From Mytilus californianus (lineage: Eukaryota > Mollusca > Bivalvia > Mytilida > Mytilidae): a stretch of 64,000 nt of DNA. Made by a program: the position numbers and the translations under genes. Under the pieces are notes generated by a model. The model ran no database searches. It saw only the letters and a list, made by a program, of their open reading frames with translations, and was not told the origin of the DNA. Within the stretch, counting starts at the first letter, position 1, and each line of letters opens with the position of its first letter. This document shows, piece by piece, positions 42,401 through 45,419 of the stretch. The stretch is taken from assembly GCF_021869535.1 (NCBI RefSeq), contig NW_026262690.1, forward strand, positions 11,147,501 to 11,211,500. The letters are read 5' to 3'.

Positions 42401-43282
42401 ATCGATATGTCTCGCTTCCGTGATAAATATGATATGACAAAAATTAATTGAGTTGGTACTTGCATGTTTAAAAACTTTCGAAAGAATGATCTAAACTTAT
42501 ATATTTTTTACTGAAAACGCTAGGAAGGGTATTTTCCTTGACATTATATCTGCTTTTATTGTGACATCATGGTTAAAAACATTTAACCCCATAAAAATGG
42601 TAATCTTAAATTAAATGGTCAAAAGTATATAAAAAGTTAAATCATGAGAGCCATATAATAAACCAAGGCTTAAAGTTGCTCCTACCATATGTTGAAACAT
42701 TATTAATCCAGTTTCGAATGAAAATGATATATTTTGCAGTTTTTTTAATGAAGGACCTTGAAATGTGCTGATGTAAACAAAATGATGTCTCAATACTGAA
42801 GTTAATACTGTTTGTGTTTATAAGCAACTATGTTGTGGTATTTTAAAATATTACTTCAAGAGTCCGATTATTCTGCGGTAAACAAGGCCAATGATCATTG
42901 ACACACACATACACACACACTCGCCGTGCCAGATATGGACTGAATCAACTAATGTTATGTTATAGGGAAAAGTGCACAACTGGCAATGCTAGAGATCAAA
43001 CAACTATTCTGATGTGTTCATTTCAGAAACCTCGAAAACATGTATATCATTGTGACGATTAATATTCGTCAACTTTTTCATGATTGTCAACATAAAATTG
43101 GAGTATTGTTTATTTCAGTCATTCTTTTGCTGAATTCACCTGCCGAATGAATGTTCACTAAAAATTACTGTAACACCTTGAAAGATATTTTTCTTTTTTT
43201 TTCTTACAGTGCTGTCAGGACCATCACCGTCAAAAGTTTGCACAATGATATGAAAGATCCATTTTTTATCAAAAGAAAATGA
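356..43282 (+). CDS. Membrane-anchored ADAMTS-like metalloprotease, 23 exons, 5' incomplete
   Basis: Gene-level entry; exons are listed separately. Joined exons total 3035 nt and read through about 1011 residues with every intron phase matching. Domain order is ADAM-type prodomain (~1-190), reprolysin catalytic domain (~190-400), disintegrin-like (~400-465), TSP1 (~480-532), cysteine-rich (~533-676), spacer (~677-785), Thr-rich stalk (~786-957, two duplicated exons), TM helix (~959-982) and a basic tail of about 29 residues. By family knowledge the core is a zinc endopeptidase of the ADAMTS clan (M12B) that cleaves extracellular matrix or surface proteins. The substrate cannot be told from sequence. 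ADAMTS proteins known to me are secreted; a stalk plus TM helix after the spacer is unusual and predicts a type I membrane protein with the protease outside the cell. The signal peptide and start codon must lie left of position 1. Exon joins are inferred from splice signals, not from transcripts. Confidence 0.85.
811..1200 (+). repeat. 39-bp minisatellite in intron
   Basis: The 9-mer ATGTCAAGG recurs at 830, 869, 908 (changed), 947 (changed), 986 and 1025, every 39 bases. The units diverge from 1064 on. Because 39 is a multiple of three, the array stays open as a false 13-residue repeat protein (MSRSTTTSKCLYH type); I do not call it a gene. Confidence 0.85.
1663..1921 (+). CDS. ADAMTS-like exon, prodomain core
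   Basis: Acceptor TTATTGTAG before 1663, donor GTATAC after 1921, out phase 0. The exon encodes LDVSSIHRRRRSVDS, then an ADAM prodomain (Pep_M12B type) ending in ECFLIGNVHSHDGTVSASFC. The Cys followed by a GxVxS-like stretch and a second Cys is the conserved prodomain pattern. The RRRR cluster is a possible proprotein convertase site. Confidence 0.85.
2110..2290 (-). repeat. 3' fragment of the mussel RT-element family, antisense
   Basis: Its reverse complement matches the 3' untranslated part seen at 2985-3170, including the run that reads GTTTTGTGTA..GTTTGTCTG and GCCATGGCGTTGTCA. It is an incomplete copy on the minus strand, facing the plus-strand copy that follows. Confidence 0.7.
2464..3170 (+). 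pseudogene. Reverse transcriptase relic with 3' UTR
   Basis: The stretch DTKDTDKFASHLELHLEI..EGR, a stop (TAG), then KLYDKRDDFSFLIMNFPFLC, NIPAAPAFGIYISQLIRY and RGLLLTRKLLSQ is the C-terminal part of a reverse transcriptase family common in mussels and other marine invertebrates. The reading frame runs to 2923, followed by its T-rich 3' UTR. Family placement (Penelope-like versus another non-LTR group) is not decided. It lies in an ADAMTS-like intron and is broken. Confidence 0.72.
3406..3562 (+). CDS. ADAMTS-like exon, end of prodomain
   Basis: Acceptor TTTAG before 3406, donor GTAAGC after 3562. It continues ...EEL with RGMMSTSDHELHFEVLP, which matches the GLRGMI...Y.IEPL pattern of this family. 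Two basic clusters, HIRKRSS and ARKRRED, are further candidate furin sites. Out phase is 1. Confidence 0.85.
3563..4068 (+). other. Intron, nothing recognised
   Basis: AT-rich intron between the prodomain exon and the activation-site exon. No repeat or open frame stands out. Confidence 0.5.
4069..4247 (+). CDS. ADAMTS-like exon, activation site and start of metalloprotease
   Basis: Acceptor TATTTCAG, donor GTAAGT. The exon carries KINKRSVPSSDLTIELAVYC. The KR pair just before the SDLTIELAVYCDADF strand is at the usual prodomain/catalytic boundary (compare VE.LVVAD in ADAMTS). It ends MTRRVEIMLCKYNA in phase 0. The following intron is about 9.3 kb and holds the BEL/Pao element. Confidence 0.88.
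4248..5819 (+). other. First part of the 9.3-kb intron, nothing recognised
   Basis: AT-rich, with short chance frames only. I find no transposon motif or RNA gene that I can support. Confidence 0.45.
5820..6240 (+). pseudogene. Strongly decayed reverse transcriptase relic
   Basis: Same family as 2464-3170 and 40089-40490, with many stops and frame breaks. Pieces such as STFDDYIEGIYPIALK and the NIPA-type stretch near 6060-6080 can still be lined up with the other copies. The RYIDDV motif is degraded. Confidence 0.55.
6730..7040 (+). repeat. Decayed bivalve repeat carrying a hammerhead-like end
   Basis: The run from the CTAGGTATAGATTGCCTTAG stretch to the CTGATGAG..GAAACGCGCGTC motif and GGTATCTTTGATGAG matches, from memory, the 3' end of a widespread mussel repeat. 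It is a single copy here, in the large intron. Confidence 0.5.
6964..7006 (+). ncRNA. Degenerate hammerhead ribozyme-like motif
   Basis: The catalytic core is present: CTGATGA at 6971-6977 and GAAA at 6987-6990. A minimal helix III (A6990-T6997, C6991-G6996, loop GCGC) is followed by GTC with the expected cleavage site after C6998. Helix II is only about 2 bp (6978-6986) and helix I does not pair well (A6970 opposite A6999). I expect weak or no activity. Minimal type I hammerheads in Penelope-like and retrozyme elements of bivalves are known. Confidence 0.5.
7370..7482 (+). repeat. Fragment of the abundant mussel interspersed repeat
   Basis: AAGAAGATGGTATAATTGTC, AATGAGAGAATTCTC and TATAGGTCAACGCACAACCT correspond to the start of the family best seen at 33778-34066 and 60432-60770. 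This is an old, partial copy. Confidence 0.6.
7828..7990 (-). repeat. BEL/Pao 3' LTR
   Basis: Paired with 13104-13266, with the same 163-bp length. Plus-strand start TATCGTTTAGTGGGTAAATC, end ACTTCCAACA. ATAAG precedes it. Confidence 0.9.
8170..8425 (+). mobile_element. tRNA-derived SINE nested in the BEL/Pao element
   Basis: The head GGTGGCCGAGTGGTCTAAG is a type II tRNA A box (Leu/Ser-like) and GGTTGTGAGTTCGAACCCC is the B box. The body shares CACTCCGG.TTCCTCCACCAA and the GAAATAGC...AAAGTGGCGTT tail with the copy at 55308-55565. It lies between the integrase end and the 3' LTR, so it inserted after the retrotransposon. Confidence 0.85.
8478..9756 (-). pseudogene. BEL/Pao integrase relic
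   Basis: From 9756 down: a decayed HHCC region (ESAKFPVLLPSKDKLTDLII, where Lys stands at a usual His), CVTCRK, then VTGVDFAGP with the first catalytic Asp. MISDNASTYV at 9134 and WRFIPKRTPWFGGWWERLIG carry the second Asp and flanking motif, and TEVESILNDRPLTYVS at ~8890 has the Glu. A stop or frameshift separates 9134-8937 from 8924-8478. Confidence 0.85.
9747..11554 (-). pseudogene. BEL/Pao reverse transcriptase and RNase H relic
   Basis: Pieces at 11554-10829 and 10848-10504 carry RT motifs: RIVFDYRCKPTPVSSSLND, VATDIEKAFLNIGL (metal-binding Asp) and DLYVDNIIS, the YVDN form typical of BEL/Pao. At 10139-9747 FKWRYYPTDSNQVDLLSRGI and WIHGPQWI mark the region after RNase H. Only about 170 bp separate the RT part from the zinc knuckle, so the usual aspartic protease segment appears deleted. 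Confidence 0.85.
11726..13086 (-). pseudogene. BEL/Pao gag relic with zinc knuckle
   Basis: Near 13086 the minus strand reads SDQDELEAEID, a BEL-type gag start, then shifts frame. Pieces at 12926-12720, 12769-12542 and 12645-12346 lie in different frames, with for example IPKLNLPTFDGD and WQSFWGSYEAAV, a gag signature of this group. At 12037-11726 CVFCNESHAPVDC and CFNCLGHHNVADC form the zinc knuckles. Several frameshifts separate the parts. Confidence 0.82.
13104..13266 (-). repeat. BEL/Pao 5' LTR
   Basis: Plus-strand start TATCATTTAGTGGGTAAATC, end ACTTCCAACA, followed by ATAAG. Directly inside it, read on the minus strand, is TTGGTGCCTAGTGACC, the likely primer-binding-site region followed by the gag start. 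Confidence 0.9.
13530..13616 (+). CDS. ADAMTS-like exon, metalloprotease
   Basis: Acceptor TCTTTGCAG, donor GTGAGA, phase 0 on both sides, 29 codons. It reads VQCEWSRAGVLNYNVTLSIK then LMSFFDTNP. The YNVTLSIKLMSFF stretch corresponds to the conserved I.I.VV.L strand of reprolysins. NVT is a potential N-glycosylation site. Confidence 0.85.
13617..15365 (+). other. Introns around exon 14546-14646, nothing recognised
   Basis: Apart from the exon these are AT-rich intron sequences. Frames at 14097-13852 (minus) and 14200-14388 have no recognisable features. Confidence 0.4.
14546..14646 (+). CDS. ADAMTS-like exon, metalloprotease
   Basis: Acceptor TATTTCAG, donor GTAAGA. It encodes SWYNASTSLSVPLKTICTG and then LAYDHVHVHTG, which matches the DHAILLTG strand of ADAMTS catalytic domains. 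The intron falls after two bases of a Gly codon. Confidence 0.85.
15366..15491 (+). CDS. ADAMTS-like exon, metalloprotease with first half of zinc site
   Basis: Acceptor AAATATAG, donor GTATGT. It encodes ...LGGLAYQSTVCNPRYRCGVS followed by TTYVATVHEIGH and two bases of an Asn codon. GLAY..TVC is the family's conserved run before the active site, and HEIGH supplies two of the three zinc-binding histidines and the catalytic Glu. Confidence 0.92.
15690..15890 (+). repeat. 3' UTR fragment of the RT-element family
   Basis: GGGGTATCTGAGATCGCCCC, CGTGGGGTTCATGTTGCTCA, TAGTTTTCTATCTAGTGTTT and CGACTTGAGTTTGAATGTCC parallel 2970-3130 of the longer copy. No RT coding part is attached. Confidence 0.65.
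15987..16103 (+). CDS. ADAMTS-like exon, second half of zinc site and Met-turn
   Basis: Acceptor TTACAG, donor GTAAGA. Joined to the previous exon it completes HEIGHNMGMLHD, a perfect HExxHNxGxxHD zinc motif with the third His and Asp. GLMGGAGVGWSTCS follows, with the Met-turn and the WSxCS pattern of ADAMTS. All catalytic residues are present, so the enzyme looks active. Confidence 0.93.
16841..17381. mobile_element. 541-bp MITE with ~56-bp terminal inverted repeats
   Basis: The left end ATCTTCGCTAGCCAAGGGTT (16841-16896) is the reverse complement of the right end (17326-17381) with about three mismatches. The inside has no transposase frame. A clear target duplication is not visible, so the superfamily is open. 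It sits in the intron after the zinc-site exon. Confidence 0.8.
17609..17706 (+). CDS. ADAMTS-like exon, end of metalloprotease
   Basis: Acceptor GTTCACAG, donor GTAAAT. It starts by completing a Gln codon and reads TGNHGCLWTDNIADNEV then ...LVPELI. This is the helix after the Met-turn with the last catalytic-domain Cys (GCL, compare CL.D.P). Out phase is 1. Confidence 0.85.
17707..18780 (+). other. Intron, nothing recognised
   Basis: The frame at 18246-18467 has no recognisable motif. I see no repeat that I can match inside the window. Confidence 0.4.
18800..19330 (+). repeat. 27-bp minisatellite with poly-G tract
   Basis: Six near-perfect copies of GGTTTCCATTTGGTCATATATTTGTCT-type units (18951-19105) sit in a wider field of diverged units built on CATTTGGCCATGGATTTGTC. 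A run of about 25 mostly G bases lies at 19154-19178. The 27-bp period keeps all frames open and makes false ORFs on both strands. Confidence 0.88.
19331..20608 (+). other. Intron, no gene; possible weak RT-family 3' UTR traces
   Basis: 19960-20060 and 20240-20380 have a T-rich style like the RT-element 3' UTR, but I cannot align them convincingly. Otherwise nothing recognised. Confidence 0.35.
20609..20688 (+). CDS. ADAMTS-like exon, disintegrin-like domain
   Basis: Acceptor TTACCAG, donor GTAGGC (weak). It reads QLKTADEVCEQIYGSGFRY, matching the GxxYDADEQC...FG opening of the ADAMTS disintegrin-like domain. It ends in phase 0 after PNVV. Confidence 0.82.
20735..20905 (-). repeat. 3' fragment of RT-element family, antisense
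   Basis: On the minus strand it shows the TTCATGTTGCTCATCC and TGTAGTGTTATGTTGAC stretch and a downstream CTTTTCGTCG... run parallel to 2110-2290. Partial and diverged. Confidence 0.5.
21754..21893 (+). repeat. Fragment of a second mussel repeat
   Basis: The end GGTCGGGTTGTTGTCTTTTT GACACATTC...TTCTCAATTTTAATTT recurs at 60771-60846. The CCGCTTCCGGACGCGGGA stretch before it can fold as a small hairpin. Intron location. Confidence 0.55.
22228..22338 (+). CDS. ADAMTS-like exon, disintegrin-like domain
   Basis: Acceptor GTCGACAG, donor GTGAAT, phase 0/0, 37 codons. DPSCNLYSCVDHNVG and SITGLYCEDQK match the C..LWC... and DGT.C...K steps of the domain. The longer open frame across this place (22133-22342) is in another frame and is not the coding one. 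Confidence 0.82.
22339..23372 (+). other. Intron, nothing recognised
   Basis: No repeat or motif that I can support; the frame at 23063-23338 is featureless. Confidence 0.4.
23373..23530 (+). CDS. ADAMTS-like exon, thrombospondin type 1 repeat
   Basis: Acceptor TTTACTTAG, donor GTAGGT. It opens ICFRGGCADWSEAQ, which ends the disintegrin-like domain (WC..G.C), and continues WSDWETWTTCSRTCGRG then RRRICNNP. That is a textbook TSP1 repeat with the W..W and CSxTCGxGxxxRxRxC pattern. In this family the central TSP1 binds matrix glycans. Confidence 0.94.
24171..24231 (+). CDS. ADAMTS-like exon, end of TSP1 repeat
   Basis: Acceptor TACTTTAG, donor GTAGTT. It completes Thr and reads PKNSANCEGNEYEAQGCSLT, supplying the last TSP1 cysteines (NCEG...QGCS; compare C.G...E...CN). 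Out phase is 0. Confidence 0.88.
24345..24545 (-). repeat. 3' fragment of RT-element family, antisense
   Basis: The minus strand gives TGGTGTGGTTTGCGTTGATC, TAGTTTTCTATCTAGTGTTT and a TTTGTCGGTCTTTGACTAAT stretch, the same order as the 3' UTR at 2985-3140. Confidence 0.6.
24759..24894 (+). CDS. ADAMTS-like exon, start of cysteine-rich domain
   Basis: Acceptor TTTTTCAG, donor GTATGT. It encodes PCDGDSSTDSILIIQ, then ANETCQRLIDNNIINETEY. The first Cys closes the TSP1 repeat, and the rest resembles the R..QC strand of the cysteine-rich domain. There are two NET glycosylation sequons. Out phase is 1. Confidence 0.8.
24895..26204 (+). other. Intron, short GGTTT run only
   Basis: A short (TTTGG)n run lies at 25684-25712, and a phrase with GTTTGTTCGTCCGTTCGTCC at 25318-25337 may be an old repeat tail. 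No gene seen. Confidence 0.4.
26205..26383 (+). CDS. ADAMTS-like exon, cysteine-rich domain
   Basis: Acceptor TTTTTTTAG, donor GTAATG. It reads HGVCEVFCESTPGYTR, then ENGTPCPGTLD and FYSACLEGYCQ. C.L.C.......V.DGTPC......vCv.G.C is the standard ADAMTS cysteine-rich layout. Out phase is 0. Confidence 0.9.
26384..26919 (+). other. Intron, nothing recognised
   Basis: Intron between the two cysteine-rich exons, without identifiable repeats. Confidence 0.45.
26920..27037 (+). CDS. ADAMTS-like exon, end of cysteine-rich domain
   Basis: Acceptor TCTTGTAG, donor GTAAAT. It encodes RFDCSNTLNSGVFDGCGVCN then GDNSTC. The D.CGVC.GDNSTC motif is one of the most diagnostic ADAMTS signatures. NST is a sequon. 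Out phase is 1. Confidence 0.95.
27038..27896 (+). other. Intron with a short duplicated phrase
   Basis: GAGACACTTATTACATTGTTTG-like phrases recur at about 27120, 27170 and 27210, a small local tandem (~53 bp). Otherwise nothing recognised. Confidence 0.45.
27897..27986 (+). CDS. ADAMTS-like exon, spacer domain
   Basis: Acceptor TATATAG, donor GTAACA. It reads W then TRIEWTQIPVGAYNIEISFV, matching the V..IP.GA..I.I opening of the ADAMTS spacer. Out phase is 1. Confidence 0.88.
28075..28440 (-). repeat. Abundant mussel interspersed repeat, antisense copy
   Basis: Read on the minus strand it gives the same order as 33096-33540: GGCCTTCAACAATG, GAAAACTAACGGCC, CAACGACAACCACTG-type, GGCTCCTTACTTGGAACAGG, GTGGCAGGGTTAAAC, CTGGGACA. 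It lies between the two spacer exons. Confidence 0.75.
28615..28787 (+). CDS. ADAMTS-like exon, spacer domain
   Basis: Acceptor CATTTCAG, donor GTTTGT (weak). It encodes IFTEEGDPIITSSIGG, then YGGTLWHNDAYVAIMHAEGP and ending VIVK. It follows the beta-rich spacer pattern in which a G...Y ... E...a.GP run precedes the final strands. Phase 0 out. Confidence 0.85.
29163..29226 (+). CDS. ADAMTS-like exon, end of spacer
   Basis: Acceptor AAACAG, donor GTGAGT. It reads VYSFASNSNTGMKYVYSVPIT. The Y.......Y.Y.... strand ends the spacer. No TSP1-like W..W/CSxTCG exon is seen in the next 5 kb, so the chain goes straight to the stalk. Out phase is 1. Confidence 0.85.
29516..30117. mobile_element. 602-bp foldback/MITE, copy 1
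   Basis: The ends are imperfect inverted repeats: AAAGGAGAAGGCCTGGTAAG at the left, and the right end complements to AAAGGAGTAGACCCGGTAAG. The same element lies in reverse orientation at 61657-62228. No transposase frame and no clear target duplication. Intron after the last spacer exon. Confidence 0.75.
30223..30246. repeat. (GCAT)n microsatellite
   Basis: About five to six ATGC/GCAT units in a row inside the intron. Confidence 0.8.
30514..30965 (+). repeat. Element with internal 21-22-bp repeats, copy 1
   Basis: It carries tandem units of the CAAATGGTATAATTTTTCATT type (30540-30760), then a unique part ending GCACTGGCTGTTAA. The whole is matched in reverse complement at 36300-36810. Together they bracket the first stalk exon. 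Confidence 0.82.
31445..31705. mobile_element. 261-bp MITE with ATTA target duplication and poly-C core
   Basis: The ends GGGACGACATCAAAAGTTCA and, complemented, GGACGACATCAGAAAATCAA are ~35-bp inverted repeats continuing to a GGATAAAAAA step. ATTA flanks both sides (31441-31444 and 31706-31709). Two C-rich runs (31517-31547 and 31636-31653) lie inside. Confidence 0.72.
32133..32333 (+). pseudogene. Short coding-like fragment of unknown family, cut by SINE tail
   Basis: ATG in a good context (AACAAACATGGCG) opens MASFSLNEIDKFMNADILEC and later VGHPCRTISWINIRTTRTIT. It has the look of real protein, but I cannot name it. The frame ends where antisense SINE sequence begins (~32329), so it is probably a truncated captured or transposon-derived 5' coding exon. 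It is not in phase context with the ADAMTS-like exons. Function unknown. Confidence 0.35.
32329..32420 (-). mobile_element. SINE 3' part, antisense
   Basis: GATTGATTGGTGTTTAACGC, TACTTTCAACACTATTGGGC and TATTCTGTGGTGGTCAG are the reverse complement of the 3' end of the SINE at 55308-55565. The tRNA-like head is missing. Confidence 0.75.
32665..33095 (+). repeat. Abundant interspersed repeat, copy split by a SINE-like insert
   Basis: AACTATCCACCGGAGTTCAA and AAGTGTATGTAAGCAATTAT stop at about 32751, and the repeat resumes with AATCGTAAGGCCTTCAACAA near 32866. The ~110-bp insert, read on the minus strand, has GAGCTTATGTTTGTAGTATT, TCATGTAACCCGACTGAAAA and a TTATCTTATCTTATCT tail, as in a short SINE. 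Confidence 0.65.
33096..33545 (+). repeat. Abundant interspersed repeat copy
   Basis: Starts AAGATGTGGTATGAGTGCAA and runs through TACGGCCTTCGACAATAAGC, TTGGGACAAGCACATACATA and GTGGCGGGGTTAAACATGTT to CTGGGACAGTGGTGTAACAG. A near-complete proximal half of the family. Confidence 0.8.
33778..34066 (+). repeat. Abundant interspersed repeat copy (in duplication unit 1)
   Basis: ATAAGAAGATGTGGTATGAG, ACAACTCTCCGTCCAAGTCA, TACGGTCTTCAACACGGAGC and AGCTATAAAGGGCCCCC. The open frame across it (33890-34192) arises from the repeat and runs into the stalk exon by chance. The second copy is at 35973-36261. Confidence 0.8.
34180..34437 (+). CDS. Thr-rich mucin-like stalk exon, copy 1
   Basis: Acceptor TGCTCCAAAG, donor GTGAGT, phase 1 on both sides, 86 residues. 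About 40% of residues are Thr, with Ala, Glu and Asn and no Cys (for example TTAALTTTPMTTTTVK). This composition predicts a heavily O-glycosylated, extended stalk. The a left by 29226 plus ct gives Thr. The exon lies in the 3-kb tandem duplication and is almost identical to 37172-37429. A longer antisense frame across it is a compositional shadow. Confidence 0.78.
34770..34845 (+). repeat. Short AT-rich tandem, ~28-bp unit
   Basis: TAATTATTACATATATAGTT, AAAATTATTACATGTATTTC and AAAATTATTACATATATATT are three successive units. It recurs at 37762-37837 in the second duplication unit. Confidence 0.7.
35973..36261 (+). repeat. Abundant interspersed repeat copy (in duplication unit 2)
   Basis: Duplicate of 33778-34066 with one or two differences (for example GAGTGTCGATG versus GAGTGCCGATG). 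Confidence 0.8.
36300..36810 (-). repeat. Element with internal 21-22-bp repeats, copy 2 (inverted)
   Basis: Reverse complement of 30514-30965, with more internal CATTTGAATGAAAAATTATA units. It lies in block C of unit 2 and is absent from unit 1. The two copies are about 5.3 kb apart in the same pre-mRNA. Confidence 0.82.
37172..37429 (+). CDS. Thr-rich mucin-like stalk exon, copy 2
   Basis: The offset from copy 1 is exactly 2992 bases, with identical splice sites and phase (1/1). I see one coding difference, Ile to Met in the ETTT(I/M)EKIND stretch. Because the exon is symmetric, a transcript may carry copy 1, copy 2 or both without a frame shift, giving a stalk of 86 or 172 residues. Confidence 0.72.
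38811..39522 (+). other. Intron before the TM exon, with a diverged echo of the duplicated block
   Basis: GACCTTATTGAAACATGTAG and AAAACTTATATTTCAATGAA at ~39380-39440 parallel GAACCTATTAAAACATGTAG and AAAATCTATATTTCAATGAA in the duplicated block B. Reading them as exons would give a stop at once (phase 1 t plus ag), so I do not call them. Confidence 0.5.
39523..39613 (+). CDS. Transmembrane helix exon
   Basis: Acceptor TATATTTCAG, donor GTAAGT. It completes Leu and reads IYVYAFSGFLVLVVLITIVV then LIIYRKKMK. About 22 uncharged residues are followed at once by RKKMKK, the stop-transfer pattern of a type I membrane protein. Incoming phase 1 matches either stalk exon, and would also match the spacer exon at 29226 directly. 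Confidence 0.85.
40089..40490 (+). pseudogene. Reverse transcriptase relic with catalytic motif, deletion to its 3' UTR
   Basis: Reads ELLRKKEKKLAVSFNFTFRY then IDDVLSLNNSKFDDFVERI, giving the RT catalytic motif YIDD in context. An early stop replaces the codon before ELL. At about 40361 the frame KRDDFS jumps straight to the 3' UTR (TCTTTAGTTTTC...GTTTTGTGGACTG), missing the ~390 bp present at 2570-3030. Confidence 0.78.
40491..41519 (+). other. Intron, nothing recognised
   Basis: AT-rich. The minus frame at 41258-41067 has no recognisable motif. Confidence 0.4.
41520..41672 (-). repeat. Abundant interspersed repeat, antisense 5' part
   Basis: Contains GGGGCCCTTTATAGCTTGCT, GTTGAAGGCCGTACTTTGAC and ATGGAGAGTTGTCGCATTGG, reverse of the family start. 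Ends at the ACATCTTCTTAT boundary seen in other copies. Confidence 0.8.
41673..43209 (+). other. Last intron, nothing further recognised
   Basis: Holds a short CA run (42900-42920). No coding or mobile element that I can support. It ends in a strong pyrimidine tract. Confidence 0.45.
43210..43282 (+). CDS. Terminal exon, cytoplasmic tail and stop
   Basis: Acceptor TTTTTTCTTACAG with a strong pyrimidine tract. The aa left by the TM exon plus t gives Asn, then AVRTITVKSLHNDMKDPFFI, KRK and TGA at 43280-43282. The tail is short and basic, with no SH3-binding PxxP run and no evident PDZ ligand. Confidence 0.82.
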
Positions 43283-43475
43283 CTAAAGGCTCGTGTTTGC
43301 AATATGATTTTTTTATGTATGTAACACTATTATTCGTTCTAACTGAAAGTGTATTTCTTACTTGTACTATTATAATTACTCTATATTTAACATTTTCATA
43401 TCTAGAACTACACAATGTCTCATCTGAACAAATAGAAAGGCATTTCCATACAAGATATCTTATTACTTGCATCCA

Positions 43476-43481
43476 AATAAA
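43476..43481 (+). promoter_or_regulatory. Candidate polyadenylation signal
   Basis: AATAAA lies about 195 bases after the stop codon at 43280-43282, with T-rich sequence downstream (43545-43572). It is the first canonical hexamer after the stop. A longer 3' UTR is possible. Confidence 0.45.
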
Positions 43482-43628
43482 TGTATTATTGTTAAGTTTG
43501 AGTACGTTTGTATATTTGTGGAATTTTTCTCATACTGAATGTTATTTTACTTATTTTTTATTTTTTTATTAAAGTTCTTTATGAATGTTGTTGAATCATA
43601 AAAACCTTTGTAAGACCATATTTTCCTA

Positions 43629-43632
43629 ATAT

Positions 43633-43660
<28 letters not shown>
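43629..43660. repeat. (TA)n microsatellite
   Basis: About 15 TA units just beyond the gene end. Confidence 0.9.
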
Positions 43661-43663
<3 letters not shown>

Positions 43664-43784
43664 GTCTAAATTGAAAACAACGTTCAAACCTATATTTGCG
43701 TTGGATAAAAACCGCAATTTTTATACGTGTGCATGCAAAACAAATTTCTTGGTAGAGGGGTCTAAATAACATATCCAAGATGTA

Positions 43785-43990
43785 CCTAGATGTCGATATC
43801 GTCGATATTGGCAATGTCGACACGATATCGAATCGATATCGATATTTGCTTCAAACATCCATGACTCACCAAGACATACCCAGATGTCGATATTGTCGAT
43901 ATCGACAATGTCAACACGATATCGAATCGATATCGACTTTTGCTTAAGACATCTATGACAAACCCAGACATACAAGATGTCGATATCGTA
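43785..43990. repeat. GATATC-rich satellite, 93-94-bp units
   Basis: AGATGTCGATAT recurs at 43788, 43882 and 43975. Each unit holds CGATATCGAATCGATATCGA, which is self-complementary in part. Units 1 and 2 are alike along their whole length. Confidence 0.88.
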
Positions 43991-44617
43991 TGGCAAGAAA
44001 GTAAAAAAAGAAGGGCAATCAAGAGATAAAGACTAACACAGGACAAACAAACACACAATCACAATTTGGCCATTTTGAATTATGAAAGTAATAATGAAAA
44101 TGATGCTAAGGCATTTTAATATGATATTACAAATTGAATTTGTTGTTTATTAACACATAATTTCACATGGATATTAGGATCATAAATTCCTTCTTATATT
44201 TGTTACATGAAACAGTAAAACATATCACTAATTTGTGTGCTTATAAATTTAAATCGTGTTCTTGTACTTTGTCCGCTTTTCATTTTTCACCAACTTATCC
44301 TCGTTGTTAAATGGAATAGATTAAGACTTCCGTGTGGCATATGCTTTGTTGCATGCTTGAATTTTGAAATAAAATAAATGTCTTTTCTTAGGCTTCGGTA
44401 TTCAATGTGTTAAATGCAACAAATTTGTGTGGATTCACATTTTGTTTGCACCATTTATCAATATGATTCTTGAGGTGCATTTTGTCTACAAGCATTATTA
44501 GACTCGCTAAGAACTTCCAGGAGATCGTGCTTTGCCGGCTGTTTACAAATCGTTTAAAGTGACATGCATCATCATATGAATAGTAAAATTGTGTGCCAAA
44601 GCGATATCAGTTCGTTT

Positions 44618-44790
44618 ATGTTTATTGTTTTAAACATTAATTAGGCCGTTTGTTTTCACATTTGAATTGTTTTACATTTGTTATTGCAGGGCTTTCATAG
44701 TTTACTATGCGGTGTGGGTTTTGCTAAGGCCTTACGGTGACCTATAATTGTTAACTTCTATGTCATTTGGTCTCAGGTAGAGAGTTGTTA
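44618..44790 (-). repeat. Abundant interspersed repeat, antisense fragment
   Basis: Has AGGCCGTTTGTTTTC, AGGGCTTTCATAGTTTACTA, GGCCTTACGGTGACCTATAA and TATGTCATTTGGTCTC in the reverse order of the plus copies. Diverged. Confidence 0.65.
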
Positions 44791-45419
44791 ATATATACCA
44801 ATAACTGAAAACGACGATTATACTAAAACATGTAAAAAAGAAAACTGGTAAAACATTTGTTCAATTTTTAACTGATGATATGTGCATTTTAGACATATAC
44901 GTGGAGATTGAATGTAATGGGAAATATTGGTCTTAATCTCAACAATATCTTTATGAGTATACTGTTAATTTTCGTCGTCAACTTCTTAAGCGGAATTTGT
45001 TATTACCTTTAAACCATTGCTATCACAATGAATAAGCACTAGATGTTTCAGCTTTAAAATTTGATACTGACAGATTAAATTTGTAGAATATTTGTCTTTA
45101 ACATACATATAAGTAAGCGAGCTAAGAGCAACTGTAATGCTACATATGTATTTTTTGACAAGACACTTGCAATAAATGGGTACAAATGAAACAAATTAAG
45201 ATATAGGAAACACGTTTTAGATAAATAAAAAGAACAAATTTAAAAGGAATTTTTAAATGCTGATCTTGCGAGATGAACAAGCAAAATCTACATTTACATA
45301 AAATGTTTACAAAGTAAGCATATTAAGAGGAAAATGACTAGAAATTTTTGACATAAACATATGACCTAAGCGGAAAAAAAATTCTGATTTTGAATCAATA
45401 TTGTTGTTATTGACTCTTG

